From: Ahaetulla prasina
Lineage: Eukaryota; Chordata; Lepidosauria; Squamata; Colubridae
NCBI RefSeq assembly: GCF_028640845.1
Contig: NC_080539.1
Location: 196,487,436-196,551,435 of the forward strand
DNA length: 64,000 nucleotides
Direction: 5' to 3'
This document shows, in pieces, positions 1 to 10,631 of this stretch; the stretch's first letter is position 1; each line of letters begins with the position of its first letter. Under the pieces are notes generated by a model. That model was not told the origin of the DNA. It saw only the letters and a program-made list of their open reading frames with translations, and did not search any database. The position numbers and the translations under genes were made by a program.

Positions 1-1539
1 CTGGATATTTTATTAAAAATCCTGACATAAATCTGCCAAAATGGAAATCTACCATGCAGAGCAGGCAGTAAAATGGATTTGCACATCCTGAGTAATATAT
101 TTGGATGTGACGCCTTATAAATGTGCACCGCAGTCATGTTTAATAACCTTTACTAGAGTCATACATTTCCTTACATGGATATTCTTCCTGCCTGGAAACT
201 TTGCAACCCTTGAAGCAAGCACATCTGATCATGATTTCACAGTTCATACAATTTTTTATCAAGGCAGTTTCTGTTATTATGAATCAGTGTCTTCATTTTC
301 AGGCATCATGCTTGATGGAATAATAAGTTGCCCATGCTGGCAATTTCTCAGGTGCATCAGAACTCCTTGAGAACTCCTTTGCAGAACAATTATGAGATTA
401 CATGGCCCACAGCCTTACAAACCTGGGTGCATATAAAAGTGACTGTGTTGTATTGGATTGTATGGCCTGTTGGCAAACCAACCTCAACTTAATTGCAGGT
501 CAAAACTATCAAGTTCCACACTAAGATCTAATTTCTGAGTGGGACATAGCAAAGGAGAGTGAGATTTGTGCATTAAGACAATTTTTTGCACTATGCCTTC
601 ATTGCAACACCCCCCACAACCCCGCAAACACAAATAAAAACCAGACCACAGATTTTGAGGAATTTTGCTCAATCAGGGTTGACAACAATATAATTAAAGG
701 GATTTAAGCCTAACTGGGGATAGAAAGATAAACTGTGTAACAAAAAAAAGCTAACTTCAGGACCCAGGCAATGTAAAATGATTGTGATATCCAATCCTTA
801 GCAGTTCAGAATTTCAGCTTGCCTCCTGACAATTACATGAATATATGAACTACATTCAGAGTCGCCAGATGAATTCAATCAGGGCCAGGGAAATATCGCA
901 TACATAATCTATTAGTTTACCCCAAAGGAACTGAAGCATTGAATTCAAACAAAATGAAGTCATCAGTAATAATAATGATAAAAAAGAAACGTATAAGGCA
1001 ATATTAAAAAACCCACCATTTTCTCATATTTGTAAGGAAAAAAAATCATACCAATTGCAACCTATTCTCCCATCTGACTATATATACATATATTTAAAAC
1101 TTTGTGTTTGATCAGATAGCCATTCTAAGGTAGAATTATGAAAAAAGAAAACAGATTTTAGATGCACAGGAAGAATAAATGCTTGTCTTAGAAAAAGCAA
1201 TCATAGGTTACAAAAGAAGTGCAAAAATTTATGCCAACTTGAAAACTTGGCATAATACTATATGATAGGAATTACCATTGGGATCTATCTGTGGGACTCG
1301 TAATTGCTATTTAATTTAGGAACTGTCTGAATGGGGAGAATGTAATTTTGGTTCACCCTGACACCATCTACATCTATGAACTACACTTAATACTTGGTAT
1401 TTGTCATCCTTGCAAGGTGGAACTAGACAGGAAACTTGGCCGATGAGCTAACTCTACCTTATTATAAGGTTATATGAATAGAATCTTGCATGTCTGAAAG
1501 TACATTGAAGGAGAATATTTGCAGCTCAGGGTTGAAACG
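1..1539. other. Unique AT-rich intronic sequence, nothing recognised
   Basis: I see no repeat ends, no conserved reading frame and no RNA gene. Short open frames here lack any family resemblance and are treated as chance. Confidence 0.5.
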
Positions 1540-1674
1540 AGGGGTCCTTGGTGCTCTCTGAATTTGATAGTTCTCTTGAAGATGTTTCATTACCCAAACT
1601 GGGTAACACATTAGTGTTTGGGTAATGAAACATATGCAAGAAAACAACCAAACTCAGACAGCACCAAAGACTCC
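1540..1674. repeat. Foldback (inverted-repeat) element, copy 1
   Basis: Two arms of about 61 bases (1540-1600 and 1614-1674) are near-perfect reverse complements around a 13-base centre. The left arm begins AGGGGTCCTTGGTGCTCTCT and runs to GATGTTTCATTACCCAAACT. The right arm returns through GTTTGGGTAATGAAACAT to GCACCAAAGACTCCT. The same sequence family forms an inverted repeat at 5996-6150 and a single arm near 13143. No target duplication was established. The motif is widespread in squamate DNA in my experience, but I cannot name its class. Confidence 0.7.
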
Positions 1675-2485
1675 TGAAAGTATATTTCCCACCCCACTCC
1701 TCCCTGTTGCCTTTACAGTCTAAGAAACTAGAGAAGGCGCCTTCTGAGTCACTTGCTCTGCCTACCTTCTGCTGAAAGACACCTTTTATCTGACTGTTCC
1801 CTTGACTGTGTCTTTTCACCCTGTCTTTCAAGGTCATTACAGTATCAAAGGGGGGGAACAGACCATAGTCAATTAAACCTCAGTCAGATTTAGGCCAGAA
1901 TCAGTATCCATCTACCCATACCCATCCATCTACACCACATTGGCGTCACCAGTAGACTGAATATATGAAGGCAAAGACGAAACAAGAACAAGAACATACG
2001 TACTAGTTCTGGCTTTTGAGTATTAGTTCAGTAAGGGTGGGGTAGCTTCAGCTTCCGGTATAATGCTCTTTATTAGAAATGTAGTTTGTTGACTTTGAAG
2101 CGGGATATATATTCCCAGTACTAGTGAATAACTAAATTATAAAATGCTGTGATATTCATAACATGCAATATAAAAATAAAAACCATGTAACCACATTAAT
2201 AATAAACATAAAACCAAATCAGTCAAATTAAAAGCACATACTACTGTACTAGTGGCATGCAAAATACAGATGTTTATTTCCCAAGGCTCGATAGAAAGGC
2301 AAGTCTTAACAGCTTTCTGTAAAATTACTAAAATGGGGCCATTTGAATCCCCCCGTTGTTCCATTAGGTCAGAATAGTAATGGGAAACTGTTTCTGGCCC
2401 CACCACCTTCTCTTTCTGTTCTAGTGATAGGTTGGCCATAGTCAACTGGGAAGAGGTAGTCCTGTAGATATCCTATTTCCATACC
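1675..2485. other. Unique sequence, nothing recognised
   Basis: No element ends, LINE frames or RNA genes are visible. Antisense open frames at about 1526-1837 and 2137-2445 show no domain I know. Confidence 0.4.
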
Positions 2486-2493
2486 CTGTAGGC

Positions 2494-2613
2494 CAGGGGT
2501 GTCAAACTCATGCCATCATTTGATCATCACGTGATATATTGGGACTTCCCCCCCTTTGCTAAACCAGGGGTGGGTGTGGCCAGCACGTGAGGGCCATAAG
2601 TTTGACACCCCTG
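2494..2613. mobile_element. hAT-like MITE, 120 bp, perfect 8-bp target duplication
   Basis: The element begins CAGGGGTGTCAAACTC and ends AGTTTGACACCCCTG, giving terminal inverted repeats of about 14 bases. The 8-bp sequence CTGTAGGC flanks it exactly at 2486-2493 and 2614-2621. The CAGGG...CCCTG ends and an 8-bp duplication are hAT-superfamily hallmarks. It is far too short for a transposase, so it would have moved in trans. Confidence 0.9.
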
Positions 2614-2629
2614 CTGTAGGCTAAACAGG

Positions 2630-2850
2630 CTAATGCCAGTTTCTTATATTGTATTCAGAAACTCACTGGAAGCCACTGAAGTGCCTATATATAAGCACAT
2701 TACTAAACCCTTCCTCTGCTCTCAACAGTCTATTATTTTCTGTATCATCTGCAATTTCCAAAGTCTTCAAGGGTAGAGCCAAGAACAACACATTGTAGTA
2801 ATCCAATCTAGAGCCTGACAGTTATTAGAGTGTCTCTCCTGAAAAGGTCC
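2630..2850 (-). mobile_element. Old L2-like LINE fragment
   Basis: Read antisense, this stretch resembles the late reverse-transcriptase part of L2 elements: ATTGTAGTAATCCAATCTAG corresponds to the LDYCNALY coding region, and the AACTCACTGGAAGCC part to the LHWLPV region. It is strongly decayed, with no open frame. The assignment rests on short motif similarity. Confidence 0.4.
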
Positions 2851-2857
2851 TAACTTT

Positions 2858-3117
2858 TTTTTAATTTGCATTTATATCCCGCACTTCTTCGAAGACTCAG
2901 GGCGGCTTACACTATGTTAGCAATAGTCTTCATCCTATTTGTATATTTATATACAAAGTCAACTTATTGCCCCCAACAATCTGGGTCCTCATTTTACCTA
3001 CCTTATAAAGGATGGAAGGCTGAGTCAACCTTGGGCCTGGTGGGACTAGAACCTGCAGTAATTGCAGGCAGCTGCTGTTAATAACAGACTGCATTAGCAG
3101 TCTGAGCCACAGAGGCA
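2858..3117 (-). mobile_element. tRNA-derived SINE with L2-like 3' tail
   Basis: On the minus strand it reads GCCTCTGTGGCTCAGACTGC (tRNA-like head), then the body AAGGTTGACTCAGCCTTCCA, an ATTGTTGGGGGCAATA segment and a 3' tail GTAAGCCGCCCTGAGTCTTC followed by TTTATATCC-type sequence in reverse. The GCCGCCCTGAGTC tail is the same motif seen at the 3' ends of the L2 LINEs in this window, suggesting that it borrows L2 machinery. Confidence 0.75.
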
Positions 3118-3254
3118 ACAGTTGAAAGTGGGCAAAAATATCCATCAAGCTGTGGGCACACCAATGTGAATTTGGATGGGCTTGATTAATCCCTAATATA
3201 TTGTCAAGGAAACAATAACAATAAATGATCAATTGCATGGTGTTTGGTTCACCT

Positions 3255-4290
3255 AATTATAGCTAAACAGTACAATGAACAACTACATAAAGGAGACATC
3301 AGCGACCAGCGACTGGTTAATAACTAGAAAACTGTATCTGATTCAAAAAGACCAAGTGAAAGGGACAACACCAGGAAAATATAGGCCAATAAATTGCTTG
3401 CCTATGTTTAAATTACTCGCAGGCATAATAGTTGACAACATCCAAGATTATTTAGAAGAAAATAACATGGTTCCAGTAGAACAGAAAGGATGTAAAAGAA
3501 AAAGCAGAGGTATGAAAGATCAACTGCTGATTGATAAAATGGTTCTGTAGAACTGCAAAAGCTGAAGAACCAATTTACATTATGGTCTGAACTGATTCTA
3601 AAAAGGGAGTTGATTCATTATCATACAGTTGGATCGTTCAATGTTTGGAAACAACTGGTGTCAATAAAAACATTACAACGTTCATAAAAAAATAATGAAG
3701 CAGTGGAAGACAGAATTGATGGTTGGAAATGAAAAAAACTGGACTTGTCAGCATCAGAAGAGGCATCTTCCAGGGTGATTCAGTATCACCCTTATTGTTT
3801 GCCATTGGTATGATCCTACTTACAGTGATTTCGAAGAAAACAAATCTTGGCTATCAGGTGGCAGAAATGCTAATAACGTCTCATATTTGCTTTATGCGGG
3901 TGATCTGAAGCTTTATGGAAAATTAGCAATCGAAATCTAGTAATTGACAAAGACTGTAAAAATTTTATAGCACAGACACAGCAATGGAATTTGGCCTAAA
4001 GAAATGCGCTACAATAGCAATAAAGTGAGTTAAATCATGAACAGTAATGTAACTGAAATACCGAATAGCCAAATCACCAGGACCCATTAAGCAAACAAGT
4101 ATCTGGGCATTTTAAAGTTGAATAACTTCAAATATGGACAAGTTAAAAATGTGATTAATAATGAAGACTTCCAAAGAGTGAGAAAATTGCTAAAGAAAAA
4201 AATAAAGTTGAAAACATCATTCAATATGATTTAATGCTTATTTTTTCAGGGAAATAGTCAACAGAAGAGAAAAGGTACTTAACTCTGTTG
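3255..4290 (+). mobile_element. Decayed R4-clade (Dong-like) non-LTR retrotransposon, reverse-transcriptase part
   Basis: Frames at 3275-3550 and 3723-3908 read DWLITRKLYLIQKD, YRPINCLPMFKLLAGIIVD, VEQKGCKRKSRGMKDQLLID and then SIRRGIFQGDSVSPLLFAIG. This order (YRPI, EQKGCRRGSRGTKDQL, RRGIFQGDSLSPLLF) is characteristic of R4/Dong elements known from lizards, and distinct from CR1, L2 and BovB. Further on, LLYAGDLKLYGK stands where the catalytic YxDD box should be, so one aspartate is gone. A later KYLGILKLNNFK segment fits the downstream region. Stops and frameshifts separate the pieces; the element is dead and 5' truncated. Confidence 0.75.
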
Positions 4291-5050
4291 TATTATTAGA
4301 TATCATTGTCTTCTGAAGTATTTGAGAACCTGCTGAAATATTCATTTTGGCAATGGCATTTTCTTTTATAATGCTGATGCTTTTTATATTATTACGCAGC
4401 ATCAGCATATAATATAAGTCACTGGCTGCTCCTGTTCCCTAAAGACCTGAGAAATGAATAAAAGCTGGAGAAAGCCACCATTCTAATTGACCAAAACATC
4501 TGATAGGGGTCTTAGTTTAGGATGCTTAAACCTTAGACTGATCCTGCAATCTAGGCTGGGCACTGAATTCTGAAAGGAATAAAGCATATTTTGTTCCGTT
4601 TGTTTCACTGAAGACTTTCATAAATCTGAATGTGCATTTCTGAGTTCATTTTTGGTCATGTCTGCTGCTTTTGCCCAATGATCCCTAAATCACCTGAGAC
4701 TGCCTGAAGCCCCAGCTTTGAGAATCTCAGAATTGCTAGAAACCCCCCTTTTTGCTAATAGTACAGCTATTAGGACCTCTAGTTTCTTTTGCAGAAAACA
4801 GCTGCAACTAATAGACTATCTCAGCTTCCGTAGTTTAGCCCCACTGCCTCAGACCTATTATAAGAGATACCAGGAGGCACTGAGTCACCTCAGACATTTA
4901 TAGAATGAGGATACTGTAGGAGCTTGGCTCAGCCCCATTAACTTCTTGAGAGACGACAGTGGGATTCCAGTCACTGCCTGATGGTTAACACAGTGGATTT
5001 TTTCGTTCATCACTCAAGGAGTATCTTGCAAGTCAATGTTCAGTGCTACC
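4291..5050. other. Unclassified sequence between LINE remnants
   Basis: No clear element boundary is visible. Part of it may be the 3' end of the R4-like LINE. The rest looks unique. Confidence 0.35.
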
Positions 5051-5052
5051 CA

Positions 5053-5937
5053 AAATTTATTTATTTATTTTATTTATTTATTATTTAAATACAATACTAT
5101 AAATACAAATTAAAATACAATTAAAAAACTTATTAAAATTGGCCAGAATTAAAATTTAGAGCTAAAACCCATTAAAACCCATTAAAACACTAACCCAGTC
5201 CAGCGCAGATGAATAAGTAAGTTTTAAGCTCGCGGCGAAAGGTTGGAGGTCCGGAAGTTGGCGAAGTCCTGGGGAGTTCGTTCCAGAGGGCGGGAGCTCC
5301 CACAGAGAAGGCCCTTCCCCTGGGTGTCGCCAGACGACACTGTCGCGCCGATGGCACCCTGAGGAGCCCCTCTCTGTGAGAGCGCACGGGTAGGTGAGAG
5401 GTATTCGGTAGCAGCAGGCGGTCCCGTAAGTATCGGCCCTATGCCATGGGCGCTTTAAAGACATTCACCAACACCTTGAAGCGCACCGGAAGGCCACAGG
5501 TAGCCAGTGCAGCCGGCGCAGGATAGGTGTCACTCGGGAGCCACGAGGGCTCCCTCTATCACCAGCGCTGCATTCTGGACTAACTGTAGCCTCCGGATGC
5601 CCCTCAAGGGAGCCCCATGTAGAGAGCATTGCAGTAGTCCAGGCGAGGCGTCACAAGGCGTGAGTGACTGTGCACAAGGCATCCCGGTCTAGAAAGGGGC
5701 GCAATTGGCGCACCAGGCGGACCTGGTGGAAAGCTCTCCTGGAGACGGCCGTCAAATGGTCTTCAAAAGACAGCCGTTCATCCAGGAGAACGCCCAAATT
5801 GCGCACCCTCTCCATCGGGGCCAATGACTCGCTCCCGACAGTCAGCCGCGGACTCAGCTGACTGTACCGGGATGCCGGCATCCACAGCCACTCCGTCTTG
5901 GAGGGATTGAGCTTGAGCCTGTTCCTCCCCAATAACT
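5053..5937 (-). mobile_element. L2-clade LINE, 5'-truncated 3' end
   Basis: Antisense frames read RNRLKLNPSKTEWLWM, RVRNLGVLLDERLSFEDHL, VRLVRQLRPFLDRDALCTVT and then SHREGLLRVPSARQCR, FSVGAPALWNELPR, FRRELKTYLF. These are the C-terminal motifs of L2-clade reverse transcriptases. Small indels break the frame between about 5390 and 5650. The 3' end carries an ATTT-rich tail (5054-5093). The breakpoint at about 5937 is the 5' truncation. Compared with the copies at 38.9 and 41.4 kb it is shorter and more damaged. Confidence 0.85.
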
Positions 5938-5995
5938 GCATTCAAGCTACAGGGAAAGAATCAGTGGCGCTACCACTAAAACATGGCCAGTGTTT

Positions 5996-6150
5996 GGGGT
6001 CCTTGGTGCTCTCTGAAGTTGGTGGTTTTCTTGCAGATGTTTCATTATCAAGTGAGGTAACATCATTGGTACGAAGCCTGATGGTGTTGCCTAACTTGGC
6101 ATGAAAAGTCTGCAAGAAAGCCACCAAGCTCACAGAGAACTGAGGACCCC
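5996..6150. repeat. Foldback (inverted-repeat) element, copy 2
   Basis: The element starts GGGGTCCTTGGTGCTCTCTG and ends in the reverse complement, GAGAACTGAGGACCCC. Arms of about 70 bases pair around a short centre near 6072-6080. The arm sequence matches copy 1 at 1540-1674 (TTGCAGATGTTTCATTA). It lies about 60 bases from the truncated 5' end of the L2 copy. Confidence 0.7.
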
Positions 6151-8988
6151 AAATTCAATTCTGAGCTAGAGATACTCTCTTTTATCCATGGTCAATGAGT
6201 TTTGGGTAGAACGGTTCTGGTGTAGTAGTGGCTGTGCAAAATAGGAAGGCTGTGCTTTAGAGAAGACAAATTTAGAGCTTGGCCATTTGCAAAACTGCTG
6301 AAAGGAAAGCAGGAGCTAGTGCTAATAGCAGGGAAGTATTTTTTTTCTCTTTTGCTTTGTTCAACTGCTGTCTTCGGAATGCTAAATGTGGTTCATAAAT
6401 TTGAGTGTGGGGTATAATGGGGGAAAAGCTCAGAAAGAGAGCCTCGGAAAACTGGTGTGCTTAACTCTTTGCCATAACTGTCAGCAGGATGTGAAAATAT
6501 ATTTCAGTAACTAAGAGAACAATAAAGCTTTAGAAATGGAAACTCTAGACTTTGCAGAACAAAATTATGGGTGAAAGATGATTCAGGCAGAATCACAAAG
6601 TCAGACATGCTTGAAAGTGGAAATTGACAAAAAGTAACCTTATGTCTCATTCTGTGCATGAACACAAACAAATGAGGGAAAGAGATGATTTTTCAGTGAT
6701 TCATTTATAAACAGAAGTAAGTTCTAACATGTATTATAAAAACAACATCTGAGTTGTTATCCAGTTTTATACTTAAATTCTTACTGATTTTTAAAAAATT
6801 ATGTAGCTTGTGCCCTTTTAACGATACAAATTTAAAGTGTCATAAATGCTTCTGCCTAAATCATCAAAGATTTCTAAAGCAGCACATGACTATCATTTGT
6901 TTCACATTGAATCCATCACCACTGGCTCTCTAGTGTGATGCCTTTCACTGTTCAGAGTTTTCTGAGGAAGGAGATCATTTCCCACAGAGTCAGAAAGGGC
7001 ACTCAGGAGCAATTACAAAGATAGCTCTTTGTGTCTCTCCATTCCCTAATAAGACCAGGGTGTTTCTCAGGATGACCAGCCTTGGCTACTGGAAAAGTCA
7101 CATCACTGGATTCTATAGATCTTTGAGATAAGTTCATTTAAGTATTGTTAAGACAAGCCATTTTTCCAGACAAATGCCCAATTAACTTCTTCACTGAAGC
7201 CATTTTCTCTCATTACCTCTATCTGATGCCCCTTGATTCTGTAACCTAGAGGTGTTTGTAGACTTCTTCTGGACTGCGATTAGGACAAGCTTGCTTAGCA
7301 GTTAAAACTGAGCTGTAGTCAGAGCTTCTGCTATTATGATACGAAAAACACCTTACTCCAATGAAGGCAGCATTTGAAGCTGGTAGAACAAATGTTCAAT
7401 TTTTAACCTTGACAGAATATCAAGCACAGAGTAAGAGATGATATAATTGGAAGCAAATTAGGTGTTTCTGGTCATATGTGTAAAAATGAATTTGACAAAC
7501 GGCATTTTAGTTGCTGAAAGGTTCTTAGACACAAGGCAGAAAAGAGCTTAAGACTTTCATTTTGAAAAGAACGAAACAATTAACTTTAAGTTATTAACTG
7601 CTATTCTGAGCTTCTAGTATAGTCTATTCTAGAATATAAATGTCTGAATCAGATTACAGGATTCAGTTACTGACAACAATTGACATTTTCTCAAACTATT
7701 GTTACAAGAACAAGTAATGAGAGACAAATATCCAACTTTTGTTCTTTACTTTTTTATTTAAATATAAAACATTTGTTTTTGAAAAATGGAATTATCCCTT
7801 TTTTCCCCCTCTTGCTCTTTTGGAATCACTGAGAAATCTAGCAATAGAGGGCAATTTATGTGCAATAACTTCTTTAGAATACCCAGTGCAGAATATTTTG
7901 GGTATTGCTTTCTTCTGGCACATTTTCCTATAGAAATCTCTCTCTATCTGTTGAGAAAAAGCAGCTGGTGTATTTGTAACTTACAGGTCACACCACTATA
8001 GAGTGCAGTTTTTCAAACCTCTCACTCAATTTACAACAGCTGTAACAATTCAACTAAGCTAACACTGAATGTTAAGTTATTGCAGGAGATGGTGGCTGCT
8101 TTGTTGCAGCTTTTCTTTTTTCTCAGATTTAAGAGTTTATTTAAAATAATGTATTTTTTATCCCAAGTATATTAAACTGATGTTTCAGGCTTATTGCCTA
8201 TTGCATTAATAAACAATTAACAATGGTGTAACTTCAAGAAATGTCTATCATTTGACCCCAGAATCAAAAAGATTGAAACGTACAGAAGGGTTATCAGGTT
8301 ATTCTTAGTTACAATGCATTAAAATTGCCCTGCCTCGGCTTTCTGCAGACTTTATGGAGTGAAAATTAGGAGTCTGATGGTTGCAAATAATCTCTAAAAC
8401 CTTCATTACCTTAGTGAACTTTTATTTCCTTCACTCAACTCTTATTGATGCCGCTATTTTGGTGTTGTTTTAGCTGATCTTCTGTATATACGATCCCAAT
8501 TAGATAAAAATGGTTGCATATATCACCCCCATTCAGCAATTTCTTTCCATTAAAGCTCCAGAACTGACCATTTGGTATCCTACTTCTTTATTCTGATGCT
8601 AGTATGTATTTAAAAGGGAAAAGGCTGGAATAACCAAAGACAACTCTCTTTGGGCCTGTCCAGGCCAACTGCTCACAACCCTGTTACCAGTGGTTCTAAA
8701 ACTTTCTTTGATATAGATAGATTGTGTAGATTCTTGTTGTTAAGTTATCTCTCTCTTTCTATTTGTTAGCTGATCCGAGTTAATACAAACTACATGAGAA
8801 ATTACTCACAGTAATGTGCTGGTATGCCATGGCTATGTGGTCAATCAACTCTATTGCTAAGGAACATGGAAGCCCATTATGTTGCTCTCATTCCAAAATA
8901 TCCAAATGTGCCAATTGCAATGCTCTCTGAATTGCCACACTTCTAGGTAGTTGTCTACCAGTTGTAATCATATTTTCCTCCTGATTCA
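6151..8988. other. Unique AT-rich intronic sequence
   Basis: About 2.8 kb without recognised repeats, coding motifs or RNA genes. It could contain conserved non-coding sequence, but nothing in the bases alone shows that. Confidence 0.45.
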
Positions 8989-9129
8989 GTTCTTATCAGT
9001 GGTGAAATGTAAATTTCTTTCCTACCAGTTCTGTGGGCGTGGCTTGGTGGGTGTGGCTTGGTGGGGCCATGTGACTGGGTGAGCATGGCTATATAACCAT
9101 GTGACCAGGGGATCAAAAGACAGAAACTG

Positions 9130-9200
9130 CCTAACAATGTCCTGCTGGAGCAGGGTTGGACTAGATGACCTCCAGGTCCCTTCCAGCCCTGGATTATCCT
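9130..9200 (+). mobile_element. Short CR1-like 3' fragment inside the hAT-like composite
   Basis: The stretch GGTTGGACTAGATGACCTCC followed by AGGTCCCTTCCAGCCCTGG matches the antisense of the CR1 3' end seen at 26.32 kb (TTGGAAGGGACCTTGGAGG). So it is a CR1 scrap carried within the element. Confidence 0.55.
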
Positions 9201-9222
9201 CTGAAGCTGCATCTAGTGCCTA

Positions 9223-9275
9223 GTCCTTCCTTCCTCTCCTTTTTCCTTCCCTTCCTCCTTCCCTCCTTCCCTCCC

Positions 9276-9346
<71 letters not shown>

Positions 9347-9366
9347 CTTTCTCCCTCTCTCTCTTT
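9223..9366. repeat. CCTT/CTTT tetranucleotide array
   Basis: A CCTT-rich block leads into roughly fifteen CTTT units (about 9283-9345) and a CT-rich tail. One strand is all pyrimidine. Open frames in it are simply the repeat translated. Confidence 0.95.
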
Positions 9367-9451
9367 CAAAAATGAACCCCCCATCCCCCATTTTTTGCTT
9401 ACACCCCCCCTTTTTTGCATAGCAGGCTTCAGCTGTGATCGTCGGAGCCTT

Positions 9452-9536
9452 TTTTTTACCTTTTAAAAGCATTTTTTTAAAAACCTATTCGGCGGAAGAG
9501 GTTATAAAAATGCTTTTAAAAGTAAAAAAAAAGGTT
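9452..9536. repeat. Single hairpin unit shared with the 16.5 kb element
   Basis: CCTTTTAAAAGCATTTTTT pairs with AAAAATGCTTTTAAAAGT around TTCGGCGGAA. The same hairpin is present three times in the hAT-like element at 16528-17044, confirming that the two elements are related. Confidence 0.75.
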
Positions 9537-9744
9537 CTGATGATCGCATGGCTCAGCTGGGCATGGGGGCAGCTACCGGTTTTTGCTACCGGTTTTCCGA
9601 ACCACCCGCCTCCATCGCTACCAGATCGGCCAATCCGGTCCGAACTGAGAGCATTTCACCCAGGGGTGAAATCTAATTTCTTTTGCTACTGGTCCTGTGG
9701 GCGTGGCCTGGTGGGCCTGGCCTGGTGGTCATGTGACAGGGTGG

Positions 9745-9816
9745 GTATGGCCAACTTGTAAAATGTGGTAAAACTTGCTTAGCAACCAAAATTTGGGGCA
9801 CAATTGTGGTCATAAG
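9745..9816 (-). mobile_element. Scrap of a Tigger-like element end
   Basis: ACTTGCTTAGCAACCAAAAT followed by CACAATTGTGGTCATAAG matches the inner right end of the 30800-31166 element (TTGCTTAGCAACAGAAATTT, CAATTGTGGTTGTAAGTC). The terminal bases are replaced by a CTTC array. Confidence 0.5.
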
Positions 9817-9974
9817 CTTCCTTCCTTCCTTCCTTCCTCTTTCTTTCTGTCTGTCTTTCTTTCTTTCTTTCTCTCTCTTGTCTCTCTCTCTCTCTCCCTT
9901 CCTCTTTCTTTCTTTCTCTCTCTCCCTTCCTCTTTCCTTCTCTTTCTGTCTGTCTCTCACTCTCTCACACACAC

Positions 9975-10016
<42 letters not shown>
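9817..10016. repeat. Pyrimidine tract (CTTC/CTTT/CT) followed by a CA array
   Basis: The stretch 9817-9960 is almost entirely C and T, made of CTTC, CTTT and CT units. It is followed at 9965-10016 by about 25 CA dinucleotides with one interruption. Confidence 0.95.
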
Positions 10017-10019
10017 CCT

Positions 10020-10530
10020 GGTCTAAACAGAGCCCTTCCCAGGGAGTTTTCCTGCCGGGACACTCCTGGCAGCAGCAACAGTGGCAGCGCGGCAGCAGCA
10101 GAGCTTGCCTGGGCTCCCCTGCCATCCCAGAACTGCGCTGCACCGTGGAGTTTTCCTGTGTGGCCACGGTGCCAATGGTGGCGGCAGCGGCAGAGCACAC
10201 CCTGCCCTTCAGGGACCCGAAGGTGGGTGGCTTGGCTTAGAAGCGGTGCGTGCTCCATCATGGGCTGGATGCGGGGTGGGGGGGAAGGCAAGTGGGCAGC
10301 AGTCAGCCAAAGGCTCCGCAGAAGCCAAGCGCAAAAGTCGAGCACACCACGCCCAAAAGGCAAGCGAGCCTTGCAGGTCTCCCGTGAGGCTGAGCACAGT
10401 GGGTCTCCCTCTCCCCCCCACTGCCAGCATTGGCTTACTTTACAGATCCTCTCCCTGCATGGCAGGGCTGCCTTCCACGTGGCCTTCCGCTTGCCTGCCT
10501 TCACTCTGGCTGTGGGCCGCAGATTGGTTG
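10020..10530. other. GC-rich block inside the second hAT-like unit
   Basis: This is the most GC-rich half-kilobase in the window, with long open frames on both strands that result from base composition. They show no domain I recognise, and the block sits between an element's internal repeats and its right end. I treat it as element-internal and non-coding. Confidence 0.5.
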
Positions 10531-10631
10531 TGGGGGCGTGGCCAGCTAGCGATTGCTACCGGCTCTCCGAACCAGCCCCAATCTTCGCTACCTACTCAGC
10601 CGATCCGATAGCATTTCACCCCGATTCTAAT

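Larger units (their letters stand above)
8997..10623. mobile_element. Composite of two hAT-like non-autonomous elements in head-to-tail order
   Basis: The left end is CAGTGGTGAAATG at 8997, and the right end is GCATTTCACCCC-G at 10611-10623. The flanks GTTCTTAT (8989-8996) and ATTCTAAT (10624-10631) match at 6 of 8 bases, an aged 8-bp duplication. In the middle, at 9651-9673, a right end (GCATTTCACC) abuts a fresh left end (CAGGGGTGAAATC) with no target duplication between them. Each half has the typical GGGCGTGGC-rich left part and a CCGAACC...GATCCG right part. The first half contains a CR1 tail, a CTTT array and one TTTTAAAAGCATTTTTT hairpin; the second contains a Tigger-like scrap, CT and CA arrays and a GC-rich block. 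No transposase frame is present. Confidence 0.7.

Noticed and set aside
9194..9472. Lys/Glu- and Ser/Phe-rich proteins around 9.2-10.0 kb
   Set aside because: These are translations of CTTT and CT microsatellites.
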